This document shows, one piece after another, positions 25,441 to 34,354 of a stretch of 64,000 bases of DNA. The notes below the pieces were generated by a model. It was given only the letters and a program-made list of their open reading frames with translations. It was not told where the DNA came from and did no database searches. This DNA is from JAJDUF01 sp965214295 (lineage in GTDB: Bacteria > Chloroflexota > UBA11872 > UBA12225 > JAJDUF01). A program made the translations under genes and the position numbers. The stretch lies in NCBI GenBank assembly GCA_965214295.1, contig OZ243944.1, forward strand, positions 1,116,001 through 1,180,000. Direction: 5' to 3'. Positions within the stretch are counted from its first letter, which is position 1; each line of letters starts with the position of its first letter.

Positions 25441-26426
25441 TACTCCGCGTAGCCGTGTGGGTGGCGGCGATGCCATTCCCAGGCACTCGCTACAATTGCT
25501 TCCAGCGCCGCATAGCGCGGTCGCCAACCGAGGTCGGCCGTCAGGCGGGCGGAGTCGGCCACCAGCACGGCCGGATCGCCGGGCCGGGCCGGCCGCTCGA
25601 CTACCGGGAGTGGATGGCTAGTGACGCTCCTGGCCGCCGCCACGACCTCGCGGACCGATGCGCCGGTCCCCGTGCCGACGTTATAGGCTGCCGCAGCCGG
25701 GCGTCCCGCTGCCAGCGCCTGCAACGCCAGGATGTGCGCCCGTGCCAGATCAACCACATGGATATAGTCGCGGATGGCGGTGCCGTCCGGCGTGGGATAG
25801 TCGGTGCCGAATAGCTGCACGGCCGGTCGTTGCCCCAGAGGGACCTGCAACACAAGGGGGATGAGATGCGTCTCGGGGTGGTGGGACTCGCCGAGCCGCG
25901 CGCTGGCGCCGGCGGCGTTGAAATAGCGCAGCGAGATCGAGCGCAGGCCGCAGATGCGGGCAAACCAGCCGAGGGCCTGCTCGAAGGTTGCCTTGCTCTG
26001 GCCATAGACGTTCACCGGTGCGAGCGGCATGGTTTCCGCCAGTGGGGTGCGCGCCGGCTCGCCATAGACACCGGCGGTCGAAGAGAAGACAAGGAGCCGC
26101 ACGTCGGCTTCGAGCATGGCCTCGACCAGATGCAGGCTATTGATGATGTTGTTGCGGTAGTATCGGGCGGGCTGCCGCATGGACTCCGCCACGAGGCTGG
26201 AAGCTGCCATGTGGACAACCGCTTCGATGCGCTGCTCGTGCAGCAGCGGCGTGAGAGCGGAGCGATCACCCAAATCGGCAACGATAAGGCGGGCCGCCGG
26301 CGTCACCGCCGCACGGTGCCCCTTGCTGAGATTGTCGAGGACGACAACCCGGTGGCCAGCGTTCGCTAGCTCCTCGACAATCACGCTGCCGACGTAGCCG
26401 GCCCCACCGGTGACGAGAATGTTCAT
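25440..26426 (-). CDS. galE: UDP-glucose 4-epimerase
   Basis: An extended SDR enzyme interconverting UDP-glucose and UDP-galactose, supplying galactose for surface glycans. 328 aa. NAD-binding TGGAGYVGS at the very start, DNLSKGH after beta-2, the catalytic S-Y-K triad with YGQSK (YxxxK) near residue 147, and RYFNAAGA, which is typical of GalE. ATG at 26426 was chosen because the family starts MxxLVTGGAGYIG; the frame is open 8 codons further. It lies just downstream of murJ (38 bp), probably in the same operon. Confidence 0.92.
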   Translation of the reverse strand: MNILVTGGAGYVGSVIVEELANAGHRVVVLDNLSKGHRAAVTPAARLIVADLGDRSALTPLLHEQRIEAVVHMAASSLVAESMRQPARYYRNNIINSLHLVEAMLEADVRLLVFSSTAGVYGEPARTPLAETMPLAPVNVYGQSKATFEQALGWFARICGLRSISLRYFNAAGASARLGESHHPETHLIPLVLQVPLGQRPAVQLFGTDYPTPDGTAIRDYIHVVDLARAHILALQALAAGRPAAAAYNVGTGTGASVREVVAAARSVTSHPLPVVERPARPGDPAVLVADSARLTADLGWRPRYAALEAIVASAWEWHRRHPHGYAE

Positions 26427-26464
26427 CGGACGCTGCCAGAAATGAGCCACCTACTCTAATCGAA

Positions 26465-28099
26465 TTATGCAGCGCTGTCACGTCCGCCCGGCAAGCGTGC
26501 TCGGAGCTGTGCCAACTCCGGCGCGCCCAGCAACCAGGCGACCAAGCCGTAGACGAGCACCCCCAGCCCGGCGAGCGTCAGGGCGTGCCCCACGCGGCGC
26601 GCGAGCGTCACCAAGGGCGTCGTGACCGGCGGCGGATCGAGCCAGCCCAGGATGGCCACGAGTATGAGCACGACAACCAGCGCGGCGGCGGCGAGCGCCG
26701 TGCGGAGGAGCGAGGCGGGCAGATCGGTCCGCGCGAGGCCGGGCAAGCGGCGCCGGAGTAGGGCAAAGAGCACCACGGCCTCGACCGTTGTCACGGCGGA
26801 GAGCGCCAGCGCTAATGCTACGTGCTCCAGCCGGCCCACGAGAAGCAGGGCCAACGCCACGTAGCTCACCATCGCAGTAGCCCCGGCCACCACCGGAGTA
26901 CGGGTGTCGTAGAGCGCAAAGAAGCTGCGCGTCAGGATTTCGAGGGCTGCGTGCGCCGGCAATCCTAGAGCGTACCAGGAGAGCGCGGCAACGGTGATGG
27001 CGGTGGATTCGGCGGTGAAGGCATTGCGTTCGAGCAGCGCGGCGACGAACGGACGACCGGCAATAGCGAGAAGGACGGCGGACGGCACGGTCAGGAAAAG
27101 CACGAGGCCCAGCATCCGGCTACTGGTCCACGCCAGCGCCTGAGAGCGGCCTTGCGCTGCTAGGCTGGCAAGGGTCGGAAAGATCGCATCGCCGAGGCTC
27201 ATCCCGAAGATGCCGAGGGGCAGCATCATCACGAGCCACGCATAGTGCAACGCGGCCAGCCGCCCCTCGGGTAGTACCGAGGCGATACTCACCGTTAGCA
27301 GGATGTTGAGGTGTACGACTCCCTGCCCGATCAAGCGCGGCCCCATCAGACGCGCGATGTCGCGCACAGCGGTATCGCGCAGCCCCAGCCGCGGTGTGTA
27401 GTACACGCCGCGGCTGATGAGCGCGGGAACCTGGATGAGCACGTATAGCCCCGCCCCGCAGACGGCGCCGACCGCCAAGCCGGTCACTCCGGCCGTGCCG
27501 CGGGCCACCGTCAGCGCCGCCGTGAGAATGGCCGCGTTGTACAGCACCAAGCCAAGCGCCGGGGCGAGAAAGTGATCGAGCGTGTTCAGCGCGCGCCGCG
27601 TGACCTCCCCCAAGGCAAACAGGACCGGCGAGAGCGCCAGGATACGCACGAGGAAGACCAGCCGTTCAGCCGCCGCGCCGGTGAAGCCGGGGAAGATGAC
27701 CACCAGCCACGGGGCAAACAGCACCAGCGCCAGCGCCGCAAGACCGCAGAGCAGCACGATGACTGAGCTTACGGCCGAGGCCAACCGCCAGAGCGCCGCA
27801 CGCTGGTCTCGCGCCAACGTGCGGGCGAAAACTGGGATCAGCGCCGAGCCGAGCGCGCCGCCCGCCAGGAGACTGAAGATCGTATCGGGCAGCCGAAAGG
27901 CCGCCACGTAGAGGTCGTTGTCGAGCGAGGTGCCGAACTGGGCACCAATGGCAATGTCACGGGCCAGACCGACCGCACGGCTGGCGATGAAGGCGCCCGT
28001 GAGAATGACCGCCGGGCCTAAGAAGGAGACGCCGCCGGACTCAGCGCGAGGGCCGGGGGACTCGGTGCCGGCGGGATGAGCGGCGAGGCGACGCGACAC
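26465..28099 (-). CDS. murJ: Lipid II flippase MurJ
   Basis: A MOP-superfamily integral membrane protein that flips lipid II to the outer face. 544 aa with 14 predicted helices. Characteristic N-terminal pattern GAFIASRAVGLARDIAIGAQFG, then NDLYVAAFRLPDTIFSLLAGGALGSALIPVF, and MMLPLGIFGMSLGDAIFPTLA. The N-terminal 27 residues before the first helix are polar. GTG start. Together with the mre/mrd cluster 8 kb away it gives the genome wall synthesis export. galE follows. Confidence 0.92.
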   Translation of the reverse strand: MSRRLAAHPAGTESPGPRAESGGVSFLGPAVILTGAFIASRAVGLARDIAIGAQFGTSLDNDLYVAAFRLPDTIFSLLAGGALGSALIPVFARTLARDQRAALWRLASAVSSVIVLLCGLAALALVLFAPWLVVIFPGFTGAAAERLVFLVRILALSPVLFALGEVTRRALNTLDHFLAPALGLVLYNAAILTAALTVARGTAGVTGLAVGAVCGAGLYVLIQVPALISRGVYYTPRLGLRDTAVRDIARLMGPRLIGQGVVHLNILLTVSIASVLPEGRLAALHYAWLVMMLPLGIFGMSLGDAIFPTLASLAAQGRSQALAWTSSRMLGLVLFLTVPSAVLLAIAGRPFVAALLERNAFTAESTAITVAALSWYALGLPAHAALEILTRSFFALYDTRTPVVAGATAMVSYVALALLLVGRLEHVALALALSAVTTVEAVVLFALLRRRLPGLARTDLPASLLRTALAAAALVVVLILVAILGWLDPPPVTTPLVTLARRVGHALTLAGLGVLVYGLVAWLLGAPELAQLRARLPGGRDSAA

Positions 28100-28227
28100 G
28101 GCTACATTCTACCCGGCACGCGGCGTGGCGCGGCGGGCCATTGCTACACTTGTGTGTACCGCACACTACCACCGTCCTTCCCGCACAAGCGAGAATCACA
28201 GCCAGTATGTTAGCTGTCCTTTGCTAC

Positions 28228-28266
28228 ACCCCCTCTCCCTGCTAGGGAGAGGGGCAGGGGGTGAGG
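28228..28266. repeat. R1 palindrome overlapping the ribosome-binding region of the GT4 gene
   Basis: CCCCCTCTCCCTGCTAGGGAGAGGGG forms a nearly perfect hairpin and is followed by CAGGGGGTGAGG. The last bases lie 2-8 bp before the ATG at 28269 and serve as its Shine-Dalgarno-like region. Confidence 0.8.
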
Positions 28267-28268
28267 CC

Positions 28269-29591
28269 ATGTCCGTACACGCCGGCCGGCCCGGGATCAC
28301 CCCCGACACGGCTGAGTTTGTCATCCTTTCGTTCGAGGGGCCTGACCAACCGTACTCGCAGGCGGGCGGCCTCGGCGTGCGCGTGACCGAGCTATCGCAG
28401 GCGCTCGCCGAGGCCGGCTTCCGCACCACCCTCGTCTTTATCGGTGATCCGACCCTCCCCTGGATCGAACGGCGCGTTCACGGCCACCTGACCCTGCGGC
28501 GCTGGGGACAATGGCTCAGTCAGCACCATCCGCGCGGAGTCTACGACGGCGAGGCGGCCAAAGTTGCGGACTACAGCGGCTCAACTCCCCACTTTGTGCT
28601 CGACGAGATCGCCCGGCCGGCCGCTGCGGCCAACCGGCTGCTGGTGGTGCTTGCCGAGGACTGGCAAACGGCGGACGCGCTGTGCCACCTCAGCGATCTG
28701 CTCTACGCTTGCGGTCTCCGCGACCGTGCCCTGCTCCTGTGGAACGCGAACAACGACTTCTCGTTCGGCCGCATCAACTGGGGGCGCTTGCGGTACGTGG
28801 CCACGATTACGACCGTCAGCCGCTACATGAAACACGTCATGTGGGAGACCGGGATCAGTCCGCTCGTCATCCCGAACGGCATTCCGAGTAGCTCTCTCGC
28901 GCCGCCCGCCTCTCGACAGGTCAAGGCGCTCCGGGACGCCGTGGGGGATAGTCCCTTTCTCTTCAAGATCGGGCGTTTCGATCCCGGCAAGCGCTGGCTG
29001 ATGGCCATAGATGCAGTAGCGCGGCTGAAGGGGCAGGGGCAGCGCGTCAAGTTCGTCATGCGCGGAGGGATGGAACCGCACGGCGGCGAGGTACTCCATC
29101 ACGCCGACAGCCAAGGGCTGGCTGTCTACGACGTAGTAGCGCCGGACCAGGAGTTCGAGACGCTGCGCGACGGTATCGCCGCTGCGGCGGACGCCGACAT
29201 CATCAACCTGCACTCGTTCATCAGCGACGACTTCAAGCGCGTCTGCTATCGCGCCGCTGACATTGTACTCGCCAATAGCGGCCACGAGCCGTTCGGTATC
29301 GTCGGTCTGGAGGTCATGGGCGCCGGTGGTATTGTCGTCCTCGGCGGCACCGGCGAGGACTACGCCATCCCGTTCGAGAACTGCCTCGTCGCCGAGACCG
29401 ATGATCCGGAGGAGATCGTGGGGTACGTGACCACCCTGCAAGCGCAGCCGGACCTGCTCACGAAAATACGGGCCGAGGCACGCAAGACGGCGGCGCTCTT
29501 CACGTGGGGCCACGTCATTGGCAACCTGGTCAGTAGACTCAACTATCTGGCCGCGTCGCAGCAGGCAGTCTTCGCCGGTCGCGGAGCGTAG
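28269..29591 (+). CDS. Glycogen-synthase-like family 4 glycosyltransferase
   Basis: 440 aa GT-B enzyme. The N-terminus (FEGPDQPYSQAGGLGVRVTE) resembles the KxGGL loop of bacterial glycogen synthases. The C-lobe carries LFKIGRFDPGKRWLMAIDAV near residue 240 and the EX7E-like GHEPFGIVGLEVMGAGGIVVLGG near residue 340. The frame is open upstream to 28125, but the ATG at 28269 has the natural N-terminus. A GH57 gene starts 2 bp after its stop. Such GT4/GH57 pairs usually make or remodel an alpha-glucan or a related compatible solute. Which of these applies here cannot be read from the sequence. Confidence 0.8.
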   Translation: MSVHAGRPGITPDTAEFVILSFEGPDQPYSQAGGLGVRVTELSQALAEAGFRTTLVFIGDPTLPWIERRVHGHLTLRRWGQWLSQHHPRGVYDGEAAKVADYSGSTPHFVLDEIARPAAAANRLLVVLAEDWQTADALCHLSDLLYACGLRDRALLLWNANNDFSFGRINWGRLRYVATITTVSRYMKHVMWETGISPLVIPNGIPSSSLAPPASRQVKALRDAVGDSPFLFKIGRFDPGKRWLMAIDAVARLKGQGQRVKFVMRGGMEPHGGEVLHHADSQGLAVYDVVAPDQEFETLRDGIAAAADADIINLHSFISDDFKRVCYRAADIVLANSGHEPFGIVGLEVMGAGGIVVLGGTGEDYAIPFENCLVAETDDPEEIVGYVTTLQAQPDLLTKIRAEARKTAALFTWGHVIGNLVSRLNYLAASQQAVFAGRGA

Positions 29592-29593
29592 CG

Positions 29594-30835
29594 GTGGCTC
29601 AATACCTGACCATCTACGCGCTTTGTCACCAACCGCGGCGGATTAAGCTGCCGGCTCAGGGCATCGGGCCAGGCGCCACGCTGGCGGCCATCGAAGCGGC
29701 GCTCTTCGATGAAGCAGCCAACCGCTTCTACTTCCAGGAAGTCGCCACCTATTGCTACCATCCGGCGATGCAACTGTGGCGCCGCCTCCTCGACGCCGGG
29801 ATGGCGCTCGGTCTCGGCGTCTCGGTATCGTTCCTGAAACAGGCCGAAGCCTGGGACGAGCGCCTGCTCGACCGGCTGCGAGAACTGGCAGCCCATCCGC
29901 AGTGTGAACTGGTGGCAGTCGAGCCATATCACAGCTTCCTGCCCCTGGTGGACCTGCCGCACTTCCAACAGCGCATGCGCTGGGGCGATGCTTACGTGGA
30001 ATCTTTGTTGGGGAGGCGTCCGCGTGTTGCCGACACCACCGAGATGCTGATGTCGGATGCCATTTACACGACGCTGGCCGCTGCCGGCTACGAGGCGGCA
30101 TTCCTCGACGGGCGGGAATGGGTGCTCGGATGGCGGCAACCCACGCACCTGTATCACGGTGGACGCGCCGCCGGGCCACACCTGCTGACCCGCCACCGCG
30201 ACTTGAGCGATGACGTCGGCTATCGTTTTTCCAACCACGCCTGGGACGAGTTCCCGCTGCGGGCACCGACTTGGGCCGCTTGGGTCGCCCAAGCGGGTGG
30301 CGACTTTGTGTGTGTCTCTTGGGACTTCGAGACGTTTGGCGCGCACCATACACGCGATAGTGGCATCTTCGAGTTCCTGGCGGCGCTACCACAGGCGCTC
30401 AACGAACACCGCGTCCAGTGCCTACCACCTTCGGAGATCGTCGCCCGGTTTCGAGACCGGTCGCATCACCTGCCGCTGCCCCATTTCGCAACCACCTGGG
30501 CCGGCGACGGAAACTGGGAGTTCTTTCTGGGTAACAAGGCGCAACAAGCACTCTTCCAGCTGATGCTGGCCGCATATAACAAGGCGCGGCTGACGGAGAA
30601 CGAGCGGCTCGTTGATCTGGCGCTCTGGCTACTCCAGTCGGACAACCTGCACTGGCTCCAATGGTACGGGCACTGGGGGCCGGAGGCCGAGGTTTCGGCC
30701 TACTTCACGCCCCGCGAGTGGTGGGCGCTGGGGGCCGAGCGGATTGTACGGGAGCAACAGCAGGTTTACTTGAACTTTCTCTCGGCGCTCGATTCCTACA
30801 GCCCAACCGGCCGCACAGACCACGGCCGTCTCTAG
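29594..30835 (+). CDS. Family 57 glycoside hydrolase
   Basis: 413 aa member of GH57 (alpha-amylase, 4-alpha-glucanotransferase, branching enzyme group). The (beta/alpha)7 domain shows HxP near the N-terminus (CHQPRRIKLP), the nucleophile region VAVEPYHSFLP near residue 112 and the acid region SWDFETFGAHHTRDSGIFEF near residue 245. A helical C-terminal part with two Trp-rich motifs (WLLQSDNLHWLQWYGHWG) follows. GTG start directly behind the GT4. It probably trims or transfers alpha-1,4-glucan made by its partner; the exact activity is open. Confidence 0.85.
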   Translation: MAQYLTIYALCHQPRRIKLPAQGIGPGATLAAIEAALFDEAANRFYFQEVATYCYHPAMQLWRRLLDAGMALGLGVSVSFLKQAEAWDERLLDRLRELAAHPQCELVAVEPYHSFLPLVDLPHFQQRMRWGDAYVESLLGRRPRVADTTEMLMSDAIYTTLAAAGYEAAFLDGREWVLGWRQPTHLYHGGRAAGPHLLTRHRDLSDDVGYRFSNHAWDEFPLRAPTWAAWVAQAGGDFVCVSWDFETFGAHHTRDSGIFEFLAALPQALNEHRVQCLPPSEIVARFRDRSHHLPLPHFATTWAGDGNWEFFLGNKAQQALFQLMLAAYNKARLTENERLVDLALWLLQSDNLHWLQWYGHWGPEAEVSAYFTPREWWALGAERIVREQQQVYLNFLSALDSYSPTGRTDHGRL

Positions 30836-30873
30836 GGCGTGGCTGCAAACTGGCTGTGCTGAACCCCAGGCTC

Positions 30874-30902
30874 CGTCATTGCGGCGCAGGCCGCAATCCA
30901 GT
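30874..30902. repeat. R2-variant palindrome (GTCATTGCGGCGCAGGCCGCAATCC)
   Basis: The arms ATTGCGGC/GCCGCAAT flank GCAG, an R2-like interspersed element in the 239-bp gap between the GH57 gene and brnT. No gene is seen in the gap. Confidence 0.6.
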
Positions 30903-31050
30903 CCCACCGGGGCGCCACGCCTTGTCCCTGCCGACTGGTACTTTGCAAACACGTCCTAGGCTGGTGACCGCGACGGGACAATGGTCGCGGGCCTATCCCC
31001 GTCTCGGCCAGGAAGCCGGCGTCTAGCGGACGGCCGTGCCCACCCTCCCG

Positions 31051-31066
31051 TATTGTGTATACAATA
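31051..31066 (+). promoter_or_regulatory. Inverted repeat over the brnT promoter
   Basis: TATTGT-N4-ACAATA. It overlaps a TACAAT -10-like hexamer at 31060-31065 and ends 8 bp before the GTG of brnT. Operon repression by BrnA, alone or with BrnT, is known for this family, so this is a likely autoregulatory operator; the assignment is by position. Confidence 0.55.
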
Positions 31067-31074
31067 GGGTCACG

Positions 31075-31344
31075 GTGTACGAATGGGACGAAGTCAAGCG
31101 GCGCGCCAACCGAGCCAAGCATCGCCTCGACTTCACGACTATCGAAGCCTTCGATTGGGACACTGCCTCGACCAAGCCGGACAACCGTCACGGAGAACCA
31201 CGATTCGTTGCTACGGGGTATATCGGTAGCCGCCTCCATATCGTCGTCTACACCGAGCGCGGTAACAACATTCGCATCATCAGCCTGCGTAAGGCTAACC
31301 CTCGGGAGAGGAGAGATTATGTCCAAAGCCGCGGACAAAGATGA
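31075..31344 (+). CDS. brnT: BrnT family toxin
   Basis: 89 aa. The pattern YEWDEVKRRANRAKHRLDFTTIEAFDWD near the N-terminus and LHIVVYTERGNNIRIISLRKANPRERRDY at the C-terminus is diagnostic of BrnT, a RelE-fold ribonuclease that stalls translation. The frame extends 13 codons further up, but V14 (GTG at 31075) matches the family start (MxYEWDExK). It overlaps brnA by 26 bp. Confidence 0.88.
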   Translation: MYEWDEVKRRANRAKHRLDFTTIEAFDWDTASTKPDNRHGEPRFVATGYIGSRLHIVVYTERGNNIRIISLRKANPRERRDYVQSRGQR

Positions 31345-31663
31345 TATCGCTACGATGACGTTTGACGAGATCGCCGCGAAGTACGGCGAAGAGGCAGCAA
31401 TCAATGCCGGCATCGCCGCCGATCCCGACACGTGGGAGCTTACCAAAGAGGACTTTGCCCAGATGCGACCCGCTAGCGAGGTGCATCCTGAATTTGTGGC
31501 GCGCTGGCGGCGCACGCGCGGCAAGCGGCAAGCGCCGCCCAAGGAGCACATCTCTATCCGCCTCGATGCAGACCTCGCGGCACACTTCCGCGCCAGCGGG
31601 CCGGGCTGGCAAACGCGGCTGAACGACATGCTGCGCCGGGCCGTCTTCGGTGATTCCGGGTAG
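31319..31663 (+). CDS. brnA: BrnA family antitoxin
   Basis: 114 aa with the BrnA C-terminal ribbon-helix-helix: KEHISIRLDADLAAHFRASG followed by PGWQTRLNDMLRR. The N-terminal half is acidic (DDIATMTFDEIAAKYGEEAA) and would wrap BrnT. ATG 31319 has a strong GGAGAGGAGAG site upstream. BrnA neutralises BrnT and represses the operon in studied systems. Confidence 0.87.
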   Translation: MSKAADKDDIATMTFDEIAAKYGEEAAINAGIAADPDTWELTKEDFAQMRPASEVHPEFVARWRRTRGKRQAPPKEHISIRLDADLAAHFRASGPGWQTRLNDMLRRAVFGDSG

Positions 31664-31797
31664 CCCGCACCTAACTGCGACCCGGATTCTCACCTCTTGC
31701 AGCCGCGGCCATCCATCCTGAGCGGGTAGGTGGTCCAACCTGTGGTAGGCTGTCTGTCACACCATACGAGCCAACCGAAAGGTGAAGGGGCGGAGGC

Positions 31798-32139
31798 ATG
31801 ACCAGCGTTAACCAGCAAGGATTCATAGATTGGGACGCGGCGCCGGCAAAGGAGGTCTTTCCAGGCGTGACGCTGACCATCGTGTCGGGGGAGAAGATCA
31901 TGTTCTCGCGGGTTGATTTCGCACCCGATGGTATGGTGCCGGAGCACAGCCACCCCCATGAGCAGGCCGGATTCGTCGTGTCGGGTGAGGCCGAGTTCAC
32001 GGTTGGGGGCGAAACGCGGGTGCTGCGGACGGGTGACTACTACATGATCCCCGGCGGTGTAACGCATAGCGTGCGCCAGCTCGCCGGGCCACTGTGCTGC
32101 ATGGACATCTTCAGTCCACCGCGCGAAGAGTATCGTTAG
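31798..32139 (+). CDS. Cupin-domain protein
   Basis: 113 aa small cupin. Motif 1 is PEHSHPHEQAGFVVSGEAEF (the H-H-E metal ligands) and motif 2 is DYYMIPGGVTHSV (the last His). Such single-domain cupins bind a divalent metal and act as small sugar-acid or phenol dioxygenases, isomerases or ligand sensors. Nothing in the context picks one. ATG preceded by GGGGCGGAGGC. Confidence 0.85.
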   Translation: MTSVNQQGFIDWDAAPAKEVFPGVTLTIVSGEKIMFSRVDFAPDGMVPEHSHPHEQAGFVVSGEAEFTVGGETRVLRTGDYYMIPGGVTHSVRQLAGPLCCMDIFSPPREEYR

Positions 32140-32266
32140 CAGGGAGTTATGCGCCGCTAGCCGTTAGCCAGTGCGTTGGGGGCGTGTCGGCGCTACCAAA
32201 TCGGGGACGATCATCGGTACAATGCTCCGTTGCACTCCAAATTGAGCAACCGGGTGAGGAGGAGTT

Positions 32267-32491
32267 ATGGCGATCTACGAGTATTGGTGCGACAACTGTA
32301 AGCAAGAGTTCGAGTTGATGCGGCCAATGAGCCAGTCAGCGGACCCCGCTACCTGTCCGACGTGCAGCACGACGACAACCGAGAAGCTGCCGTCGGTGTT
32401 TGCCTCGAAAGAGGGCTACGCGATCAAAGTGCCGGAGAAGGGTGCGCTACGGGACGCAGCACACACGTCGTCCGCCACGGACACCAACTGA
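32267..32491 (+). CDS. FmdB-type zinc ribbon protein
   Basis: 74 aa, starting MAIYEYWCDNCKQEFE with a second CPTC knuckle; CxxC...CxxC is the FmdB putative regulatory zinc ribbon. The role of such short proteins is unknown, though the founding member was proposed to regulate a formamidase operon. ATG at 32267 with GAGGAGGAG upstream. Its stop codon lies at the first bases of an R3 repeat. Confidence 0.85.
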   Translation: MAIYEYWCDNCKQEFELMRPMSQSADPATCPTCSTTTTEKLPSVFASKEGYAIKVPEKGALRDAAHTSSATDTN

Positions 32492-32519
32492 CCACTGTGG
32501 CCACTGGGCCACTGGTAGG
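32489..32519. repeat. R3 repeat between fmdB-like gene and aspS
   Basis: TGACCACTGTGGCCACTGGGCCACTGG, an R3 run filling the convergent junction. Its first three bases (TGA) are the stop of the zinc-ribbon gene. Confidence 0.6.
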
Positions 32520-32527
32520 CCGCCGGA

Positions 32528-34354
32528 TCACGGCTGCTTTTCGTCCGCCGGTATGCGGACCGCGATGTGGACCTCGTCGAGCTGCGCCTGGCCCACCGGG
32601 CCGGGCGCTTGCATGAGCAGGTCGGCGGCGGCCTGGGTCTTGGGGAACGCAATCACTTCACGGATGGACTCCTCGCCGGCGAGGACTGCGATGAAACGGT
32701 CTATGCCCATTGCGATGCCACCGTGCGGCGGCGCGCCATATTCGAACGCCTTGAGCAGGTGCCCGAACTGGCGCTCGATCTGCTCCGCGCTATAGCCCAT
32801 CAACTCGAAGATGCGCTCTTGGAGCGCGCGTCGGTGGATGCGGATGCTCCCTCCGCCGATCTCATGCCCGTTCAGCACGAGGTCATACTGGTTGGAGACG
32901 GCCCGCCCGGGGTCGGTGTCCAGCCATCGTGCCTCACCGGGGCGCGGCGAACAGAATGGGTTATGCGAGAACGTCCAGTGTGCCCCGTCTCCGTCCCATT
33001 CCAAGAGCGGAAAGTCCACGACCCAGCAGAAGGCGAGGACGTTCGGGTCCGCAAGGCCCAGCCGCGCGCCGAACTCGGCCCGCAGCCGCGCGAGCACGTC
33101 GTTCGCCACGTTCGGCTGGTCCGCCACGGCGAGGATGAGGTCGCCGGGCACCGCTGCCGTGGCCTGGAGTAGCTCGGCGACCTCGCCGTCACGCAGGAAG
33201 CGGCGCATCGGAGAGCGCACGTCCTGCTCGCCTACCGTGAGCCACATCAGCCCCTTGGCACCGAACTGCTTGGCGAGCTCCACTAGCTCATCGAGCTGCC
33301 GCCGGGTGTAGCTGCCGCAGCCCGGCACACGCAGCGCCTTGACCACGCCCCCCTGGGCCAGGACCGTGCGGAATACCTGCACCTCGGTCGCGCCAGCAAG
33401 CTCCGAGATGTTCGTCAAAGGAAGCTCGAAGCGCAGGTCCGGCCTATCGCTGCCGTATCGCTCCAGCGCCTCGGCGTAGGTCAGCTGGCGAAACGGTTTG
33501 GCGACCAGCTTCATCGCGGAGAACTGCTCACAAAGCTCGATATACAGTGCCTCGATGAGCGCCATCACGTCTTCGCGCTGTACAAAGGACATCTCCAGGT
33601 CAAGCTGCGTGAACTCCGGCTGCCGGTCGGCCCGCTGGTCCTCGTCCCGGAAGCAACGCGCAATCTGGTAGTAGCGATCCAAACCGGCCACCATCAAAAG
33701 CTGCTTGAACTGCTGCGGCGACTGCGGGAGTGCGTAGAATTGCCCTGGGTAGAGGCGACTCGGTACGAGGTAATCACGCGCACCTTCCGGCGTCGCGGCG
33801 GTCACGATGGGCGTCTCGATGTCGAGGAAGTGGCGCGCGTCGAGGAAGTCGCGCATGTGCTTGACGACGCGGTAACGCAGCACCAGGTTATCGCGCATGC
33901 GCGGGCGGCGCAGATCGAGGTAGCGGTAGCGCAGCCGCAGCGCCTCGTCCACGCCACCCTCTTCATGCAGATAAAACGGTGGCGTCTGCGCTGCACTGAG
34001 CACTTCGACGGCGCTGGCCAGCACTTCAATCGCGCCGGTGGCGAGGTTGGGGTTCTCCGTGTCTGCCGGTCGCAGCGCGACGGTACCCTCGACGGCCAGC
34101 ACGTATTCCGGCCGGACGCTCGCTACAACCTGGTGCGCCTGCGGCGATGTCTCCGGGTTGCACACGACTTGGGTGAGACCATAGCGGTCGCGCAGGTCAA
34201 TGAAAATCAGTCCGCCGTGATCGCGACGGCGATGCACCCAGCCGTTGAGCACCACACTACGATTGGCGTCAGTGTCACGGAGGCTCCCGCACGTATCGGT
34301 GCGCCGCCACCGGGTCGTGGCGGTGGCAGGGGCGGCTCCAGTCGCAGCTGACAT
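32528..34354 (-). CDS. aspS: Aspartyl-tRNA synthetase, probably non-discriminating
   Basis: 608 aa class IIb synthetase with an OB anticodon domain at the N-terminus, motif 2 FRDEDQRADRQPEFTQLD, the bacterial GAD insertion (about residues 290-420) and motif 3 GIAMGIDRFIAVLAG. The N-terminal RRRDHGG carries the His-Gly-Gly pattern typical of non-discriminating bacterial AspRS, which charges both tRNA-Asp and tRNA-Asn; discriminating enzymes of the E. coli type have a Leu at that place. ATG at 34354 follows GAGAGGAGA at good spacing; the open frame extends much further but is not coding. An extended -10 (TGCTACACT on the - strand, 34393-34401) is the likely promoter. The next gene is divergent. 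Confidence 0.93.
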   Translation of the reverse strand: MSAATGAAPATATTRWRRTDTCGSLRDTDANRSVVLNGWVHRRRDHGGLIFIDLRDRYGLTQVVCNPETSPQAHQVVASVRPEYVLAVEGTVALRPADTENPNLATGAIEVLASAVEVLSAAQTPPFYLHEEGGVDEALRLRYRYLDLRRPRMRDNLVLRYRVVKHMRDFLDARHFLDIETPIVTAATPEGARDYLVPSRLYPGQFYALPQSPQQFKQLLMVAGLDRYYQIARCFRDEDQRADRQPEFTQLDLEMSFVQREDVMALIEALYIELCEQFSAMKLVAKPFRQLTYAEALERYGSDRPDLRFELPLTNISELAGATEVQVFRTVLAQGGVVKALRVPGCGSYTRRQLDELVELAKQFGAKGLMWLTVGEQDVRSPMRRFLRDGEVAELLQATAAVPGDLILAVADQPNVANDVLARLRAEFGARLGLADPNVLAFCWVVDFPLLEWDGDGAHWTFSHNPFCSPRPGEARWLDTDPGRAVSNQYDLVLNGHEIGGGSIRIHRRALQERIFELMGYSAEQIERQFGHLLKAFEYGAPPHGGIAMGIDRFIAVLAGEESIREVIAFPKTQAAADLLMQAPGPVGQAQLDEVHIAVRIPADEKQP

